This document shows, piece by piece, positions 17,321 through 26,155 of a DNA stretch of 58,993 nt. The DNA is taken from the NCBI GenBank assembly GCA_029243245.1, contig JAQWSK010000015.1, positions 1 to 58,993 on the forward strand, in the 5' to 3' direction. Made by a program: the position numbers and the translations under genes. The notes below the pieces were generated by a model that saw only the letters and a program-made list of their open reading frames with translations, made no database searches and was not told the DNA's origin. The stretch is from Flavobacteriaceae bacterium. Its GTDB lineage: Bacteria > Bacteroidota > Bacteroidia > Flavobacteriales > Flavobacteriaceae. Numbering within the stretch: the first letter of the stretch is position 1; each line of letters begins with the position of its first letter.

Positions 17321-17332
17321 TATTTACCTTTG
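17301..17332 (+). promoter_or_regulatory. Promoter of the metallo-hydrolase gene (TTG-21-TACCTTTG)
   Basis: TTG (17301-17303) and TACCTTTG (17325-17332) are spaced by 21 nt, a full match to the Flavobacterium consensus. The ATG at 17340 is 7 nt after the -7 box, so the transcript would be nearly leaderless. Confidence 0.6.
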
Positions 17333-17339
17333 ATTTCAA

Positions 17340-18107
17340 ATGATTCAAATAATTTTTTTAGGAACAGGAACTTCTCAAGGCATTCCTGTAATTGGAAGTA
17401 ACAATCCAGTTTGTTTAAGTGGTAATTTGAAGGATAAAAGATTAAGATGTTCCGCCCTGATTAGCTGGAATAATAAAAACTATGTTATTGACTGTGGTCC
17501 AGATTTTCGACAACAAATGCTAAACAATCCCATAAGTAAACTAGATGGAGTTCTTTTCACTCATTCACATGCAGATCATACAGCAGGATTTGACGATATA
17601 AGACCGTTTTATTTTCGTCAGGGATTAATTGATATTTACTCAACTTCTGAGGTGTTTCAAAATTTAAAAAAACGTTTTGATTATATAATTAATGACAAAG
17701 ATAAATATCCTGGAGCTCCTTCAGTTAAAATTAATATTATTAAAGAGAATAAAAAGTTTGAATTAGCGGGAAAGTGGGTTACACCTATTAAAGCTATGCA
17801 TTTTAATACTTCAGTAACTGGATTTAGAATTGAAAACATAGCTTATATGACTGATGTTAAAACTATTGATTTAAAATCAAAAGTAAAACTAAAAAACCTT
17901 GATGTTTTAATATTGAGTTGTTTGCGAATAGAGTTTCATCAATCTCATTTAAATTTAGAAGAAGCAATCGAGCTTATCAATGAATTAAAACCAAAAAAAA
18001 CTTTTTTAATTCACATAAGTAATTCATTAGGGTTTCACAATGAGGTAAGTAAAATGTTACCGAAAAATATATTTCTCGCATATGATAATTTACGCATAAA
18101 TTGTTGA
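17340..18107 (+). CDS. MBL-fold metallo-hydrolase (PhnP-like)
   Basis: 255 residues of the metallo-beta-lactamase fold. The metal-binding motif THSHADH places His75, His77, Asp79 and His80; further likely ligands are in the AMHFN and MTDVK segments. The start IIFLGTGTSQGIPV is typical of the PhnP / cyclic-phosphodiesterase-like branch, which cleaves phosphodiesters such as cyclic nucleotides. The exact substrate is unknown. The next gene follows after 12 bp and is probably cotranscribed. Confidence 0.85.
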   Translation: MIQIIFLGTGTSQGIPVIGSNNPVCLSGNLKDKRLRCSALISWNNKNYVIDCGPDFRQQMLNNPISKLDGVLFTHSHADHTAGFDDIRPFYFRQGLIDIYSTSEVFQNLKKRFDYIINDKDKYPGAPSVKINIIKENKKFELAGKWVTPIKAMHFNTSVTGFRIENIAYMTDVKTIDLKSKVKLKNLDVLILSCLRIEFHQSHLNLEEAIELINELKPKKTFLIHISNSLGFHNEVSKMLPKNIFLAYDNLRINC

Positions 18108-18119
18108 TATTAAATTTTT

Positions 18120-18611
18120 ATGAAAAATAAAATAGTTACTTACATGTTGATATTTGTTTCAATTATTTTATTGTTTCAAATAGTCAATTCTGGAAGAATT
18201 TTAAAACGAGAAGAAGCCCTATTAGATGAAAAAGTAAATTCTATATTGATTTTAAAATCTCAAAAATCATTATTAGAAAATCGTCTTGATGAGGAGGGGT
18301 ATTTTTCATTATTAGGAAATCAAAAATCACTTCTTGCACTTGGTGAAGCATATGATGACAATATAGTTTCAACAATTAAAGATGCCTTATATGAAATAAA
18401 TATTTCTGAAGAAAAAAAGCTGTTAATTCCTTATGAGGATATGGGGGGTGTGTTTTTAATAAACCAAGTGAAAGTATTAAATCATAAGTGGATTATTGCT
18501 AATTTTTCTGATGGTAGTATTTGGGGTGAATTACTAATTGAATATAACATAGATGAGAAGGGAATAACCTTTAAAACGATGGATCATCTTCTTTATCCTA
18601 TAGAGAGGTAG
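18120..18611 (+). CDS. Membrane-anchored protein of unknown function
   Basis: A 163-residue protein with a single N-terminal membrane helix (about 7-23) and a Glu/Lys-rich, probably coiled-coil stretch at about 26-62. The remaining about 100 residues look like a small soluble domain facing the periplasm. I do not recognise the family. It sits 12 bp after the MBL hydrolase and overlaps the end of the convergent esterase gene by 14 bp. Confidence 0.7.
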   Translation: MKNKIVTYMLIFVSIILLFQIVNSGRILKREEALLDEKVNSILILKSQKSLLENRLDEEGYFSLLGNQKSLLALGEAYDDNIVSTIKDALYEINISEEKKLLIPYEDMGGVFLINQVKVLNHKWIIANFSDGSIWGELLIEYNIDEKGITFKTMDHLLYPIER

Positions 18612-19254
18612 TGTTTATCCAATTTAAAAAATCTGAAAAATTTTCTTGATTGATCCCATGACCTTCATTGTATTCTTTGTAAGTAATTTTGGGATTGTTT
18701 TTTTTGATTAAATTAATACTTTGTCTTGCTTTTTCAACTGGTATCATTTGATCTAAAACTCCATGAGAATTAAACATTAAGAGTTGAGAAACTTCTTCTA
18801 AGGGTGCCTTAATTAATTTCGGCACGATAAAGCCGCTTAAAGCAACTGCTCTTCTAATCAGATTGGGGTGATTAATTGTCATAGCCCAACTTAATATGCA
18901 CCCTTGGCTAAAACCTATTAAGCCAATATCATTATCATCTAAATTAAAATGTGTAATTGATAATTTGATTGATTCTTTTATTAATTCTAATGAATTATTA
19001 GCTTCTTGAATAATTATTTTTTTATCTCCTGAATCATCAAAGTGAATATTATTCCATGCATACCCACCCATATCTAAAGCAATTGGTGCTCTAAGTGAAA
19101 TAATAGTATATTCATTTGGCAAATAAGTAGCGAAACTAAATAAGTCTTCTTCATTGCTTCCATATCCATGAAGTAATATAAGGCTCGGTTTTTTTCCTTT
19201 TAAACTAGATGAGTATCTAATTTTATAATCTAACGGAAGGGAAGGTGTGCGCAT
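18598..19254 (-). CDS. Alpha/beta-hydrolase, carboxylesterase/phospholipase family
   Basis: A serine hydrolase of the YpfH/acyl-protein-thioesterase type. Visible are the oxyanion region LILLHGYGSNEEDL, the nucleophile elbow GFSQGC, the acid in the GVLDQMIPV segment and the His in EGHGI. The frame is open from 19284, but the ATG at 19254 (MRTPSLPL) lies 1 nt after the upstream stop codon and fits the family start better. Tight spacing with the dihydroorotase-like gene suggests one operon. Confidence 0.8.
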   Translation of the reverse strand: MRTPSLPLDYKIRYSSSLKGKKPSLILLHGYGSNEEDLFSFATYLPNEYTIISLRAPIALDMGGYAWNNIHFDDSGDKKIIIQEANNSLELIKESIKLSITHFNLDDNDIGLIGFSQGCILSWAMTINHPNLIRRAVALSGFIVPKLIKAPLEEVSQLLMFNSHGVLDQMIPVEKARQSINLIKKNNPKITYKEYNEGHGINQENFSDFLNWINTTSL

Positions 19255-19255
19255 T

Positions 19256-20512
19256 TTAGTTTTTTCTAAGAGATAAAACACCATTGTTTAGACTTCCAAT
19301 TACCCCTCCCTTTGTTTGTTGGTTGATATATGTGCAGTTTTTGGAAGTAGATAAAACATCATCATTCGTAAAAACACCAATTGAATGAGGTTCAAACATA
19401 GTAATATTAGCAGATTCTCCAACTTTAATATTGAAGTCATTTATTCCAAAAATAGATTTTCCTCTTGTTATAAATTGTATTGTTTTTTCTATTGGAAAGA
19501 GAGTATTTAATAATGGAAAAAAAGATTCTAGCCCAATACTCCCATCAGCAGCAGAATAAAAATCTAAATTTTTAATTTCAATGTTTTTTGGTTCATGCAT
19601 AGCAGTAACACAGTCAATGGTTCCAGACAACAAGCCTTCTCTAAGAGCTAATCTATCTTCGTTGGATCTTAGAGGAGGAAAAAACTTATATTGAGTATTA
19701 AAATTTATTAAAGAATCATCGGTAAATAATAAATGAGGTAGTGAAGTAGAACAAGTCACTTTAAGACCTCTTTTTTTCGCATCCTCAATTAAACTAACTG
19801 ATTCCTTTGAGCTTATGAAGGAAAAGTGAAGTCTACCCCCTGTGTGTTCTAAAATTTTAATGTCTCTAAAAACTCTACTAGTCTCCGCATATGATCCAAA
19901 ACCTTTAAGTCCTAATTTAGTACTTGTAGCCCCCTCATTCATCATTCCATTACGAGCAATTTTTTCATCTATTGGGTATGAACTAATTATACCATTAAAG
20001 CTCTGTGAATATTCTAATGCAATTTTTAGCAAATTAGAATTTTCAGTAGGAAACTTATAATCTCCAAAAGTAATTGCTCCAGCTTCGTTCATGTCATAAA
20101 GAGATGCCATTTGAAGACCTTCAGATGATTCGGTTAAACATCCAATGGGATGAATATTAGTAGTATAGCCTTGACTTTTACTAATGAGATGGTTTATAGC
20201 TCCATGATTATCAGAAAAGGGATATACGTCTGGATTTAACCCTATTGAAGTAAACCCAGATTTAGCAGCAGCATTTAACCCGTTATCTAAAGTTTCACGT
20301 TCTTCATAACCTGGCTCACCAAAGGAAACTGATGGATCCCACCATCCTCTGGAAATATGCAAGTTTTTATCATTAATGATTACATCAACTTTAGTATTGA
20401 TATTATTTTCTATTTCTTTAATAATACCATTTTCAATAAGAAGAGAAACTGTTTGACAGTGCAGCGGGCTACTGCGGTCAATTATTGTTGCATCTTTAAG
20501 CAAAATTTTCAT
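19256..20512 (-). CDS. Dihydroorotase-like protein lacking the zinc ligands (probable pseudoenzyme)
   Basis: Overall length (418 residues) and the GWWDPSVSFGEPGYEE region follow dihydroorotase, the third enzyme of pyrimidine synthesis. The metal-binding HxH is replaced by Ser63-x-Ser65 (numbered from the upstream TTG at 20518), the ligand His in the LHxxHVS motif by Phe, and the Asp of the ATDHAPH motif by Ala (VTAMHEP). A catalytic role is therefore unlikely. Inactive dihydroorotase homologues that stabilise aspartate transcarbamoylase are known in Pseudomonas; the same may hold here. Start: ATG at 20512 is preferred. Confidence 0.8.
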   Translation of the reverse strand: MKILLKDATIIDRSSPLHCQTVSLLIENGIIKEIENNINTKVDVIINDKNLHISRGWWDPSVSFGEPGYEERETLDNGLNAAAKSGFTSIGLNPDVYPFSDNHGAINHLISKSQGYTTNIHPIGCLTESSEGLQMASLYDMNEAGAITFGDYKFPTENSNLLKIALEYSQSFNGIISSYPIDEKIARNGMMNEGATSTKLGLKGFGSYAETSRVFRDIKILEHTGGRLHFSFISSKESVSLIEDAKKRGLKVTCSTSLPHLLFTDDSLINFNTQYKFFPPLRSNEDRLALREGLLSGTIDCVTAMHEPKNIEIKNLDFYSAADGSIGLESFFPLLNTLFPIEKTIQFITRGKSIFGINDFNIKVGESANITMFEPHSIGVFTNDDVLSTSKNCTYINQQTKGGVIGSLNNGVLSLRKN

Positions 20513-20597
20513 ATGCAATGAAAAAGCTCTATTTCTTTTAGCTTAGCAAAAATAGTGAAAAAGTATGATAGATTTGTGCTTGAATTAACTATATCGA

Positions 20598-21359
20598 TTA
20601 TTTAAATTTTTCATGAACTCCTAACCCAAAAAGAGCAAAGTCTAATTTAACGGGGTCTTCAGGAATTATTCTCTTTAAAACTCCATCTAATTCGGTTACT
20701 GCTTTAGCATCATTTTGTTTTCTTTTTAATAAACCTAGTTTTCTAGCAACATTGCCCGAATGAGTATCTAAAGGGCAAGAAAGTTGAGATGCTTTGAATT
20801 TTTTCCAAATTCCAAAATCAACTCCATTTTTATCTGATCTTACCATCCATCTGAAGAACATGTTTATCCTTTTAGCAGCAGAACCTCTCATTGGATTAGC
20901 AATGTGTTTTTCGATTCTTTTTTCATGCGGTGATTTGAAAAACTTATTATGAAAACTACTTTGCATTTCTGATACAGACATATTTGGTAAATAAATATAA
21001 TTTTCTAATGTTTTTTTCTCAGTATAAATCTCTCTCAACTTTTTTAAAAAGTACATTAAATCATTCCCGTTAAAAGTCCTGTGAACGAATTTCTGAAAAG
21101 ACTTTAAGTCTTTATAAGTGGAATTTAATATGAAATCTAAAGGAGAATATTCTAATATTTGAATTATTTTTTTAGAACTATTAATTATGGATTTTCTATT
21201 TCCCCATGCTATTGTAGCTGTAAGAAATCCAGCAATCTCAATATCTTCATTTTTAGTGAACTCATGTGGTATTTGGATAGGATCGGATTCAATAAAATGA
21301 GGGTTCTCATAAAATTCAGCTTTTTCAATTAGAAATGAGTAAACTTCTTTTTTATTCAT
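20598..21359 (-). CDS. TIGR02757 family protein
   Basis: 253 residues, soluble. The C-terminal motifs DTHSGNVARKLGLL and ELDGVLKRIIPEDPVKLDFALFGLG are the hallmark of the TIGR02757 family, found widely in Bacteroidota and a few other groups. The arrangement resembles helix-hairpin-helix DNA glycosylases, but no activity has been shown that I know of. The start overlaps the upstream ABC ATPase gene by 8 bp. Confidence 0.8.
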   Translation of the reverse strand: MNKKEVYSFLIEKAEFYENPHFIESDPIQIPHEFTKNEDIEIAGFLTATIAWGNRKSIINSSKKIIQILEYSPLDFILNSTYKDLKSFQKFVHRTFNGNDLMYFLKKLREIYTEKKTLENYIYLPNMSVSEMQSSFHNKFFKSPHEKRIEKHIANPMRGSAAKRINMFFRWMVRSDKNGVDFGIWKKFKASQLSCPLDTHSGNVARKLGLLKRKQNDAKAVTELDGVLKRIIPEDPVKLDFALFGLGVHEKFK

Positions 21360-22017
21360 TAAAAATTAATCCATCTTTAATTAGTATTTTTCTATCAGAT
21401 TTATTAGCCAATTCTTCATTGTGGGTTACTATAACAAATGTACAGTCCATAAGTTTTCTTATTTTAAAAAAAAGATCATGCAATTCATTTGCATTTTTCG
21501 AATCTAAGTTTCCGCTTGGTTCATCAGCAAAAATAATTTTAGGAGTGTTAATTAAAGCTCGGGCTACTGCCACTCTTTGTTGCTCTCCTCCTGAGAGAGA
21601 AGATGGGTGATGGCTTAAACGATTTGAAAGCCCAAGTTGATTCAGAATATCTTTGGCACGATCTTTAGTTGTAGTATTATCTTTTTTACCAATCCAGGCA
21701 GGTATGCAAACATTTTCTAAAGCATTAAATTCAGGTAAAAGCTCATGAAACTGAAAGACGAAACCTAAATTTTCATTTCTGAATTTTGCTAATTCATTAT
21801 TACTGAGATTTGATATTTGATTACCAGAAATTTCTATGTTAGTTTGTTTTTTGAGATCAGGTAAAGATAAAGTGCCTAATATTTCGAGCAGTGTTGTTTT
21901 TCCAGCTCCTGATGGACCAGTTATTGACACAATTTCTCCTTTTTTTATATGAAGGTCAATACCTTTCAGAATTTCAAGCCCGTTGAATGTCTTATAAATT
22001 GAATTTGCCTTTATCAT
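21352..22017 (-). CDS. ABC transporter ATP-binding protein, LolD-like
   Basis: A 221-residue ABC ATPase with Walker A GPSGAGKTT (36-44), Q-loop FQFHELLPEFNALENV, signature LSGGEQQRVAVARAL, Walker B IIFADEPSGNLD and switch His in VTHNEEL. The FHELLPEFNALENV segment is typical of LolD, the ATPase of the lipoprotein-releasing machine. The membrane partner (LolC/E) is not beside it, which is common in this phylum. A MacB-type role cannot be excluded. Confidence 0.85.
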   Translation of the reverse strand: MIKANSIYKTFNGLEILKGIDLHIKKGEIVSITGPSGAGKTTLLEILGTLSLPDLKKQTNIEISGNQISNLSNNELAKFRNENLGFVFQFHELLPEFNALENVCIPAWIGKKDNTTTKDRAKDILNQLGLSNRLSHHPSSLSGGEQQRVAVARALINTPKIIFADEPSGNLDSKNANELHDLFFKIRKLMDCTFVIVTHNEELANKSDRKILIKDGLIFNE

Positions 22018-22110
22018 AAGATGAATAAAATTAATGCTTTTTTAGTCAAATAATAGATATGTAATCTTTTATTAAATTATTTTTGATTTAAATTAAAATC
22101 TTTAAATCAT

Positions 22111-22647
22111 ATGAGTAGTAAAGCATATTTTGCAGGAGGTTGTTTTTGGTGTACAGAAGCAGTTTTTATTAGAGTTAATGGTGTTGAAAAAGTATTACCA
22201 GGATATATAGGAGGTAATATAAAAAACCCCACATATAAAGAGGTTTGTTCAGGACTTTCGGGTCATGCTGAAGGAGTTGAGGTTGTTTTTGATTCTAAAA
22301 TTGTTTCACACGAAACTTTGGTTCTTATATTTTTTACTTCTCATGATCCTACCACAATAAATAGACAAGGAAATGATGTTGGAATTCAGTACCGTTCAGC
22401 TATTTTTTATGAATCTGAAAAAGAAAAACAAACAATTAACAGTGTTGTTAAAAGGTTAATTAAAGAATCTGTTTTTGAAAATCCAATAGCAACAGAAATA
22501 TTGCCTAAAACCCCATTTTATAAGGCAGAGCAGGAGCATCAAAGTTTTTTTGAAATGAATAACCAACACCCATATTGTCAAGCTATAATTTCTCCAAAAA
22601 TTAATAAATTCATTAAGAAATATAAAAAGTTAATTAAAAGAATCTAA
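22111..22647 (+). CDS. msrA: Peptide-methionine (S)-S-oxide reductase
   Basis: 178 residues. The catalytic motif GGCFWC is at 9-14 with the nucleophilic Cys11. The GYIGG, GHAEGVEV and HDPTTINRQGNDVGIQYRS segments are the conserved substrate pocket. It repairs the S form of oxidised methionine using thioredoxin. It is probably cytoplasmic because no signal peptide is present. A TATTTTTG -7-like element is at 22078-22085. The gene ends overlapping the convergent DUF6787 gene by 4 bp. Confidence 0.95.
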   Translation: MSSKAYFAGGCFWCTEAVFIRVNGVEKVLPGYIGGNIKNPTYKEVCSGLSGHAEGVEVVFDSKIVSHETLVLIFFTSHDPTTINRQGNDVGIQYRSAIFYESEKEKQTINSVVKRLIKESVFENPIATEILPKTPFYKAEQEHQSFFEMNNQHPYCQAIISPKINKFIKKYKKLIKRI

Positions 22648-22955
22648 AGTTTAACACCAAGTCTTCTTAAAATCTTTTTTTCAAATTTCCAGAAAAATTT
22701 AAATTGAAAGAAAATTGTGCCAAAAAATATAAGTAGAACTTGATATAAAAGAGAGGTTATAATTATTCTTAAAAGAAAATATAAAATATTTCCTAAAGGA
22801 AAATTTGAAAATAGTTCTGGTGATATTGTAAATAAATTTAATAAAGACTCTTCAAGAAAAACACTTGCAGATCCGGTTATTCCGAAAACTACAAATATCA
22901 CAAAGAGTTGAAAGTCAGAATTGACACCCCATTTTTTTTTTAATCTTTTAAGCAT
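22644..22955 (-). CDS. DUF6787-like small membrane protein
   Basis: 103 residues with two long hydrophobic segments (about 17-36 and 56-80) separated by a short polar loop, and a basic C-terminus ending EKKILRRLG. The start LKKKWGVNSDFQLFVIFVVFGITGS matches the flavobacterial family known as DUF6787. Function is unknown. It is 5 bp downstream of serA and probably in the serC-serA operon. Confidence 0.65.
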   Translation of the reverse strand: MLKRLKKKWGVNSDFQLFVIFVVFGITGSASVFLEESLLNLFTISPELFSNFPLGNILYFLLRIIITSLLYQVLLIFFGTIFFQFKFFWKFEKKILRRLGVKL

Positions 22956-22960
22956 TATAA

Positions 22961-23911
22961 TTATTTAAGCAGATTATTTATCTGAACAGCTAACTCTTCA
23001 CCAATTCTTTCCTGAGCTTCATTAGTAGCTGCGCCTATATGAGGTGTGAGTGATATATTTGGGTGCATTAATATTTTAATTTCAGGATTAGGCTCGTTTT
23101 CATAAGTGTCAAGAGCAGCAAAGCTTAGTTTTCCTGAATCAAGTGCAGAAACAAGAGCCACTTCATTGATTACACCCCCTCGAGCAGCATTAATCAATAC
23201 TGAGCCATCTTTCATAGAGGCAAATTCTTTTTTATCAATAACATATTTTTTCTGAGCAGGCACATGCAGAGTTATAAAATCAGCTTGCTTCAATACCTTA
23301 TTCATTGATATTGTTTTAATTTTAAATGACACAGAATTATCATTATAAAAATTTAATTTAATTATTGCTTCATCTAGATAATTATCACAAGCAATTACTT
23401 TCATCCCAATACCTAAAGCAATTTTAGCAACCTCCTGACCAATTCTTCCAAAGCCAATAATTCCAATGGTTTTACCTCTTAACTCTATTCCTTTTGAGTA
23501 ATTCTTTTTTAAGCCCTTAAAATTAGTCTCACCCTCTAAAGGCATGTTTCTATTAGAGTCGTATAAAAACCTAACCCCTCCGTATAAATGAGCAAAAACT
23601 AATTCGGCTACAGATGCTGAGGATGCTGCCGGAGTGTTGATTACATGTATATTTTTTTCACGAGCATATTCTACATCAATATTATCCATTCCAACTCCTC
23701 CACGGCCAATTAATTTCAAATTTGGACAGGAATCAATTAAACTTTTTCTCACACTAGTAGCAGATCTAACTAATAGTCCATCAATTGAATTTTTATTTAT
23801 GTATTCTATTAATTGTTCTTGAGCAACATTAGTAGTTATAATATTGAAACCGAATTTCTTTAATGCATTTACTCCTGCAGCAGAAACTCCATCATTGGCA
23901 AGGATATTCAT
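22961..23911 (-). CDS. serA: D-2-hydroxyacid dehydrogenase, probable phosphoglycerate dehydrogenase
   Basis: 316 residues with the two-domain hydroxyacid dehydrogenase fold. The NAD-binding motif GFGRIGQEVA and the catalytic Arg (AARGG), Glu (ENEPNP) and His (LTPHIGAAT) are all visible. It lacks the C-terminal ACT domain of E. coli SerA, the short form common in Bacteroidota. Position 5 bp after serC makes 3-phosphoglycerate oxidation, the first step of serine synthesis, the likely reaction. Confidence 0.88.
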   Translation of the reverse strand: MNILANDGVSAAGVNALKKFGFNIITTNVAQEQLIEYINKNSIDGLLVRSATSVRKSLIDSCPNLKLIGRGGVGMDNIDVEYAREKNIHVINTPAASSASVAELVFAHLYGGVRFLYDSNRNMPLEGETNFKGLKKNYSKGIELRGKTIGIIGFGRIGQEVAKIALGIGMKVIACDNYLDEAIIKLNFYNDNSVSFKIKTISMNKVLKQADFITLHVPAQKKYVIDKKEFASMKDGSVLINAARGGVINEVALVSALDSGKLSFAALDTYENEPNPEIKILMHPNISLTPHIGAATNEAQERIGEELAVQINNLLK

Positions 23912-23916
23912 ATTTA

Positions 23917-24984
23917 TTATTTAAAATTTTTTTCAAATTGTTTCATACATTTAACTAGCAGCTCTATACTTTCAATAGGAAGTGCGTTATATATAGAAGC
24001 TCTATAACCTCCAACAGATCTATGTCCTTTTAATCCACTGATATTGTTATCCTCCCATATTTTGTTGAAATCATCTGAAAGACTTTTATCAGTTAATGTG
24101 AATGTAACATTCATGTGGCTTCTATCTTCTTTAGCAGCAAAACCTTCAAAACAAGGATTTTTATCAATTTCATTGTATAATAATTCTGCTTTATTTTTAT
24201 TTCTTTTTTCAAGTTCTTCTAATCCACCCTGTGATTCTATCCACCTAAGATTTAATAAAGCGGTATAGACAGCAAAAACAGGGGGTGTATTAGACATGCT
24301 TCCTGCTTTTATGTAAGAATTATAATTTAACATGGAAGGAATTTCTCGTGAAACTTTACTTAAAACACTTTCTTTTATTACTACAAGTGTTACTCCAGCA
24401 GGCCCCATATTTTTTTGAGCACCAGCATAAAATAGATCAAACTTTGAATAATCAATTTTTCTTGAGAAAATATCAGAACTCATATCGGCAATTAACGAAA
24501 CAGTAGTGTTTGGAAATGATTTGTATTGAGTTCCAAAAATAGTATTATTAGTTGTTATATGTATGTAGTCAGCATCTTGTGGCACACTGTAATCTTTTGG
24601 TATATAATTAAAATTTTTATCCTTTGAGGAAGCTATCTCATTAACCTCTCCTATAATTTTAGCTTCTTTAATTGCTTTTACCGCCCAAGTTCCAGTGTTT
24701 ATATATGCAGCTTTTTTTTCCAGCAAGTTATATGCTGTCATAAGGAATTGAAGGCTAGCTCCGCCTTGAATAAAAATAGCTTTGTAGCCTTTATTTTCTA
24801 ATCCAGTAATTTTAATTACGCGCTCAGTAGCTTCTTCCATTATTGAGATAAACTCTTTGCTTCTGTGTGATATCTCAATAAGTGAAAGCCCTATATTGTC
24901 TAATTCTATAATAGCTTTTGAAGCTTGATTTATTACTTCTTGAGGTAGAACAGATGGACCTGCACTGAAATTATGTTTTTTCAT
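23917..24984 (-). CDS. serC: Phosphoserine aminotransferase
   Basis: The frame opens at 25002, but the ATG at 24984 (MKKHNFSAGPSVLP) starts exactly at the family N-terminus. SerC converts 3-phosphohydroxypyruvate to phosphoserine with glutamate. The PLP lysine lies in GAQKNMGPAG; GGASLQF and the C-terminal GHRSVGGYRASIYNA are conserved substrate and cofactor segments. It forms a serine-synthesis pair with the next gene, serA. Confidence 0.95.
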   Translation of the reverse strand: MKKHNFSAGPSVLPQEVINQASKAIIELDNIGLSLIEISHRSKEFISIMEEATERVIKITGLENKGYKAIFIQGGASLQFLMTAYNLLEKKAAYINTGTWAVKAIKEAKIIGEVNEIASSKDKNFNYIPKDYSVPQDADYIHITTNNTIFGTQYKSFPNTTVSLIADMSSDIFSRKIDYSKFDLFYAGAQKNMGPAGVTLVVIKESVLSKVSREIPSMLNYNSYIKAGSMSNTPPVFAVYTALLNLRWIESQGGLEELEKRNKNKAELLYNEIDKNPCFEGFAAKEDRSHMNVTFTLTDKSLSDDFNKIWEDNNISGLKGHRSVGGYRASIYNALPIESIELLVKCMKQFEKNFK

Positions 24985-25087
24985 TTTTAATATAAAATGC
25001 AAATATTAAAAAATAGAAGGTTAATACCACTGATAAATCTATATTTTTTAAACACAATAATTATGAAATTGTTAGTAAATCAATTAT

Positions 25088-26098
25088 TTACAAATTATTT
25101 AGAAACTCAAGAGTGTTTATTCCGTCAGCATATTCAAATAGTTTTGGATTTTGAGTCTCTCCAAATGAAATAGAGTTTTTAATAATTTGATTTGAAACAA
25201 CACATTGAATTTTTTCAATATTTTCTTTTAAGGTAGCATTTAGTGCTTTAATAGAATCGTATTCGGAATAAAAAGCAGTAGCAAGAGGTGAGCTGAATTT
25301 AGAGTCATTTTTTAACATAAAAAAACCATTATCTAGGAAATCAAATTCACTCATTAAAAATACAGCCTTATTATAGTCATAATTGTTCACATATTTAAAT
25401 GACTCCATAACATTTGAATAGTTGTATAATCCACCAAAAATCAAATTTAAATCATAACCTTTGGGGATAAATAATTTGGAAACATTTCTGCACCCTAATC
25501 CATAATGAGCTAAAATATCATAACCTAATGACTCAATCTGATCTTGAGTTTCACCTCCATCTAGAATAGCAACTCCATTTCTGTTTTTTCTAATAATATT
25601 TGGAATACCTTTAAAATAATAATCGAAATACCTGGCTGAATTATCACTGCCAGTTGCAATTACAGCATCAAATTTTTCGAGTTTTTCTGAAAAAACAATT
25701 TGCCCGGTAGTTTCTGGGCATTCGGATTCTAAAAAACTAACTATATGAGGAAGAAAATACAAATCTTTACTCGATAGTTTTACAATAGCTTTATGACCAG
25801 AAAACCATACGCTTAATATGTCATGTAAACCTACAAAAGGTATATTTCCAGCTGAAATTAATCCAACTTTTTTAGTGTTTTTAATTGTTGTATAACCCTC
25901 TAACCATAAGTTAACATCCTCTTTATTTAAAGAGTTTCCCCATGCTAATAATGCAGTTTCAACATTCCATTTAGTGAACCATCCATTATTAATTTCTGAT
26001 TTGTTTTGAAGAGTACTTATAGATTTATTTTTATTGAAATTGGAAAATAAATCCCCCAGCTTTATTAAGGATTGAATTTTTTTTTGTCTTAAGCTCAT
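25088..26098 (-). CDS. Acyl-CoA reductase, LuxC family
   Basis: About 336 residues from the ATG at 26098 (MSLRQKKIQSL). A longer frame reaches 26245, but it would run across the divergent ferredoxin promoter and start codon, so the shorter start is chosen. The catalytic Cys is in YGLGCRNVSKLF, with ATGSDNSARYF and IRKNRNGVAIL typical of the LuxC-type aldehyde-forming reductases in Bacteroidota. Gene order acyl-CoA reductase next to a ferredoxin and serC-serA is common in Flavobacteriia. Physiological role is unsettled. Confidence 0.82.
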   Translation of the reverse strand: MSLRQKKIQSLIKLGDLFSNFNKNKSISTLQNKSEINNGWFTKWNVETALLAWGNSLNKEDVNLWLEGYTTIKNTKKVGLISAGNIPFVGLHDILSVWFSGHKAIVKLSSKDLYFLPHIVSFLESECPETTGQIVFSEKLEKFDAVIATGSDNSARYFDYYFKGIPNIIRKNRNGVAILDGGETQDQIESLGYDILAHYGLGCRNVSKLFIPKGYDLNLIFGGLYNYSNVMESFKYVNNYDYNKAVFLMSEFDFLDNGFFMLKNDSKFSSPLATAFYSEYDSIKALNATLKENIEKIQCVVSNQIIKNSISFGETQNPKLFEYADGINTLEFLNNL

Positions 26099-26101
26099 TA
26101 G

Positions 26102-26133
26102 TTTGTAGGATAGAGATATAGAATGTACTTTTG
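26102..26133 (+). promoter_or_regulatory. Promoter of the ferredoxin-ychF operon (TTTG-20-TACTTTTG)
   Basis: TTTG (26102-26105), 20 nt, TACTTTTG (26126-26133): both boxes of the Bacteroidota promoter at near ideal spacing. The ferredoxin ATG is 22 nt downstream. Confidence 0.65.
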
Positions 26134-26141
26134 CAAATGTA
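26134..26141 (-). promoter_or_regulatory. Opposed -7 element TACATTTG of the acyl-CoA reductase gene
   Basis: TACATTTG on the minus strand directly abuts the plus-strand TACTTTTG, so the two -7 boxes form a 16-bp near-palindrome. No well-spaced minus-strand TTG box was found. It places transcription upstream of the ATG at 26098 and argues against the longer start. Confidence 0.45.
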
Positions 26142-26155
26142 AAAACAAAATTGCT

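Noticed and set aside
23300-23560. Open frames opposite serA and serC read as possible small genes
   Set aside because: They are antisense shadows without start signals or recognisable features.
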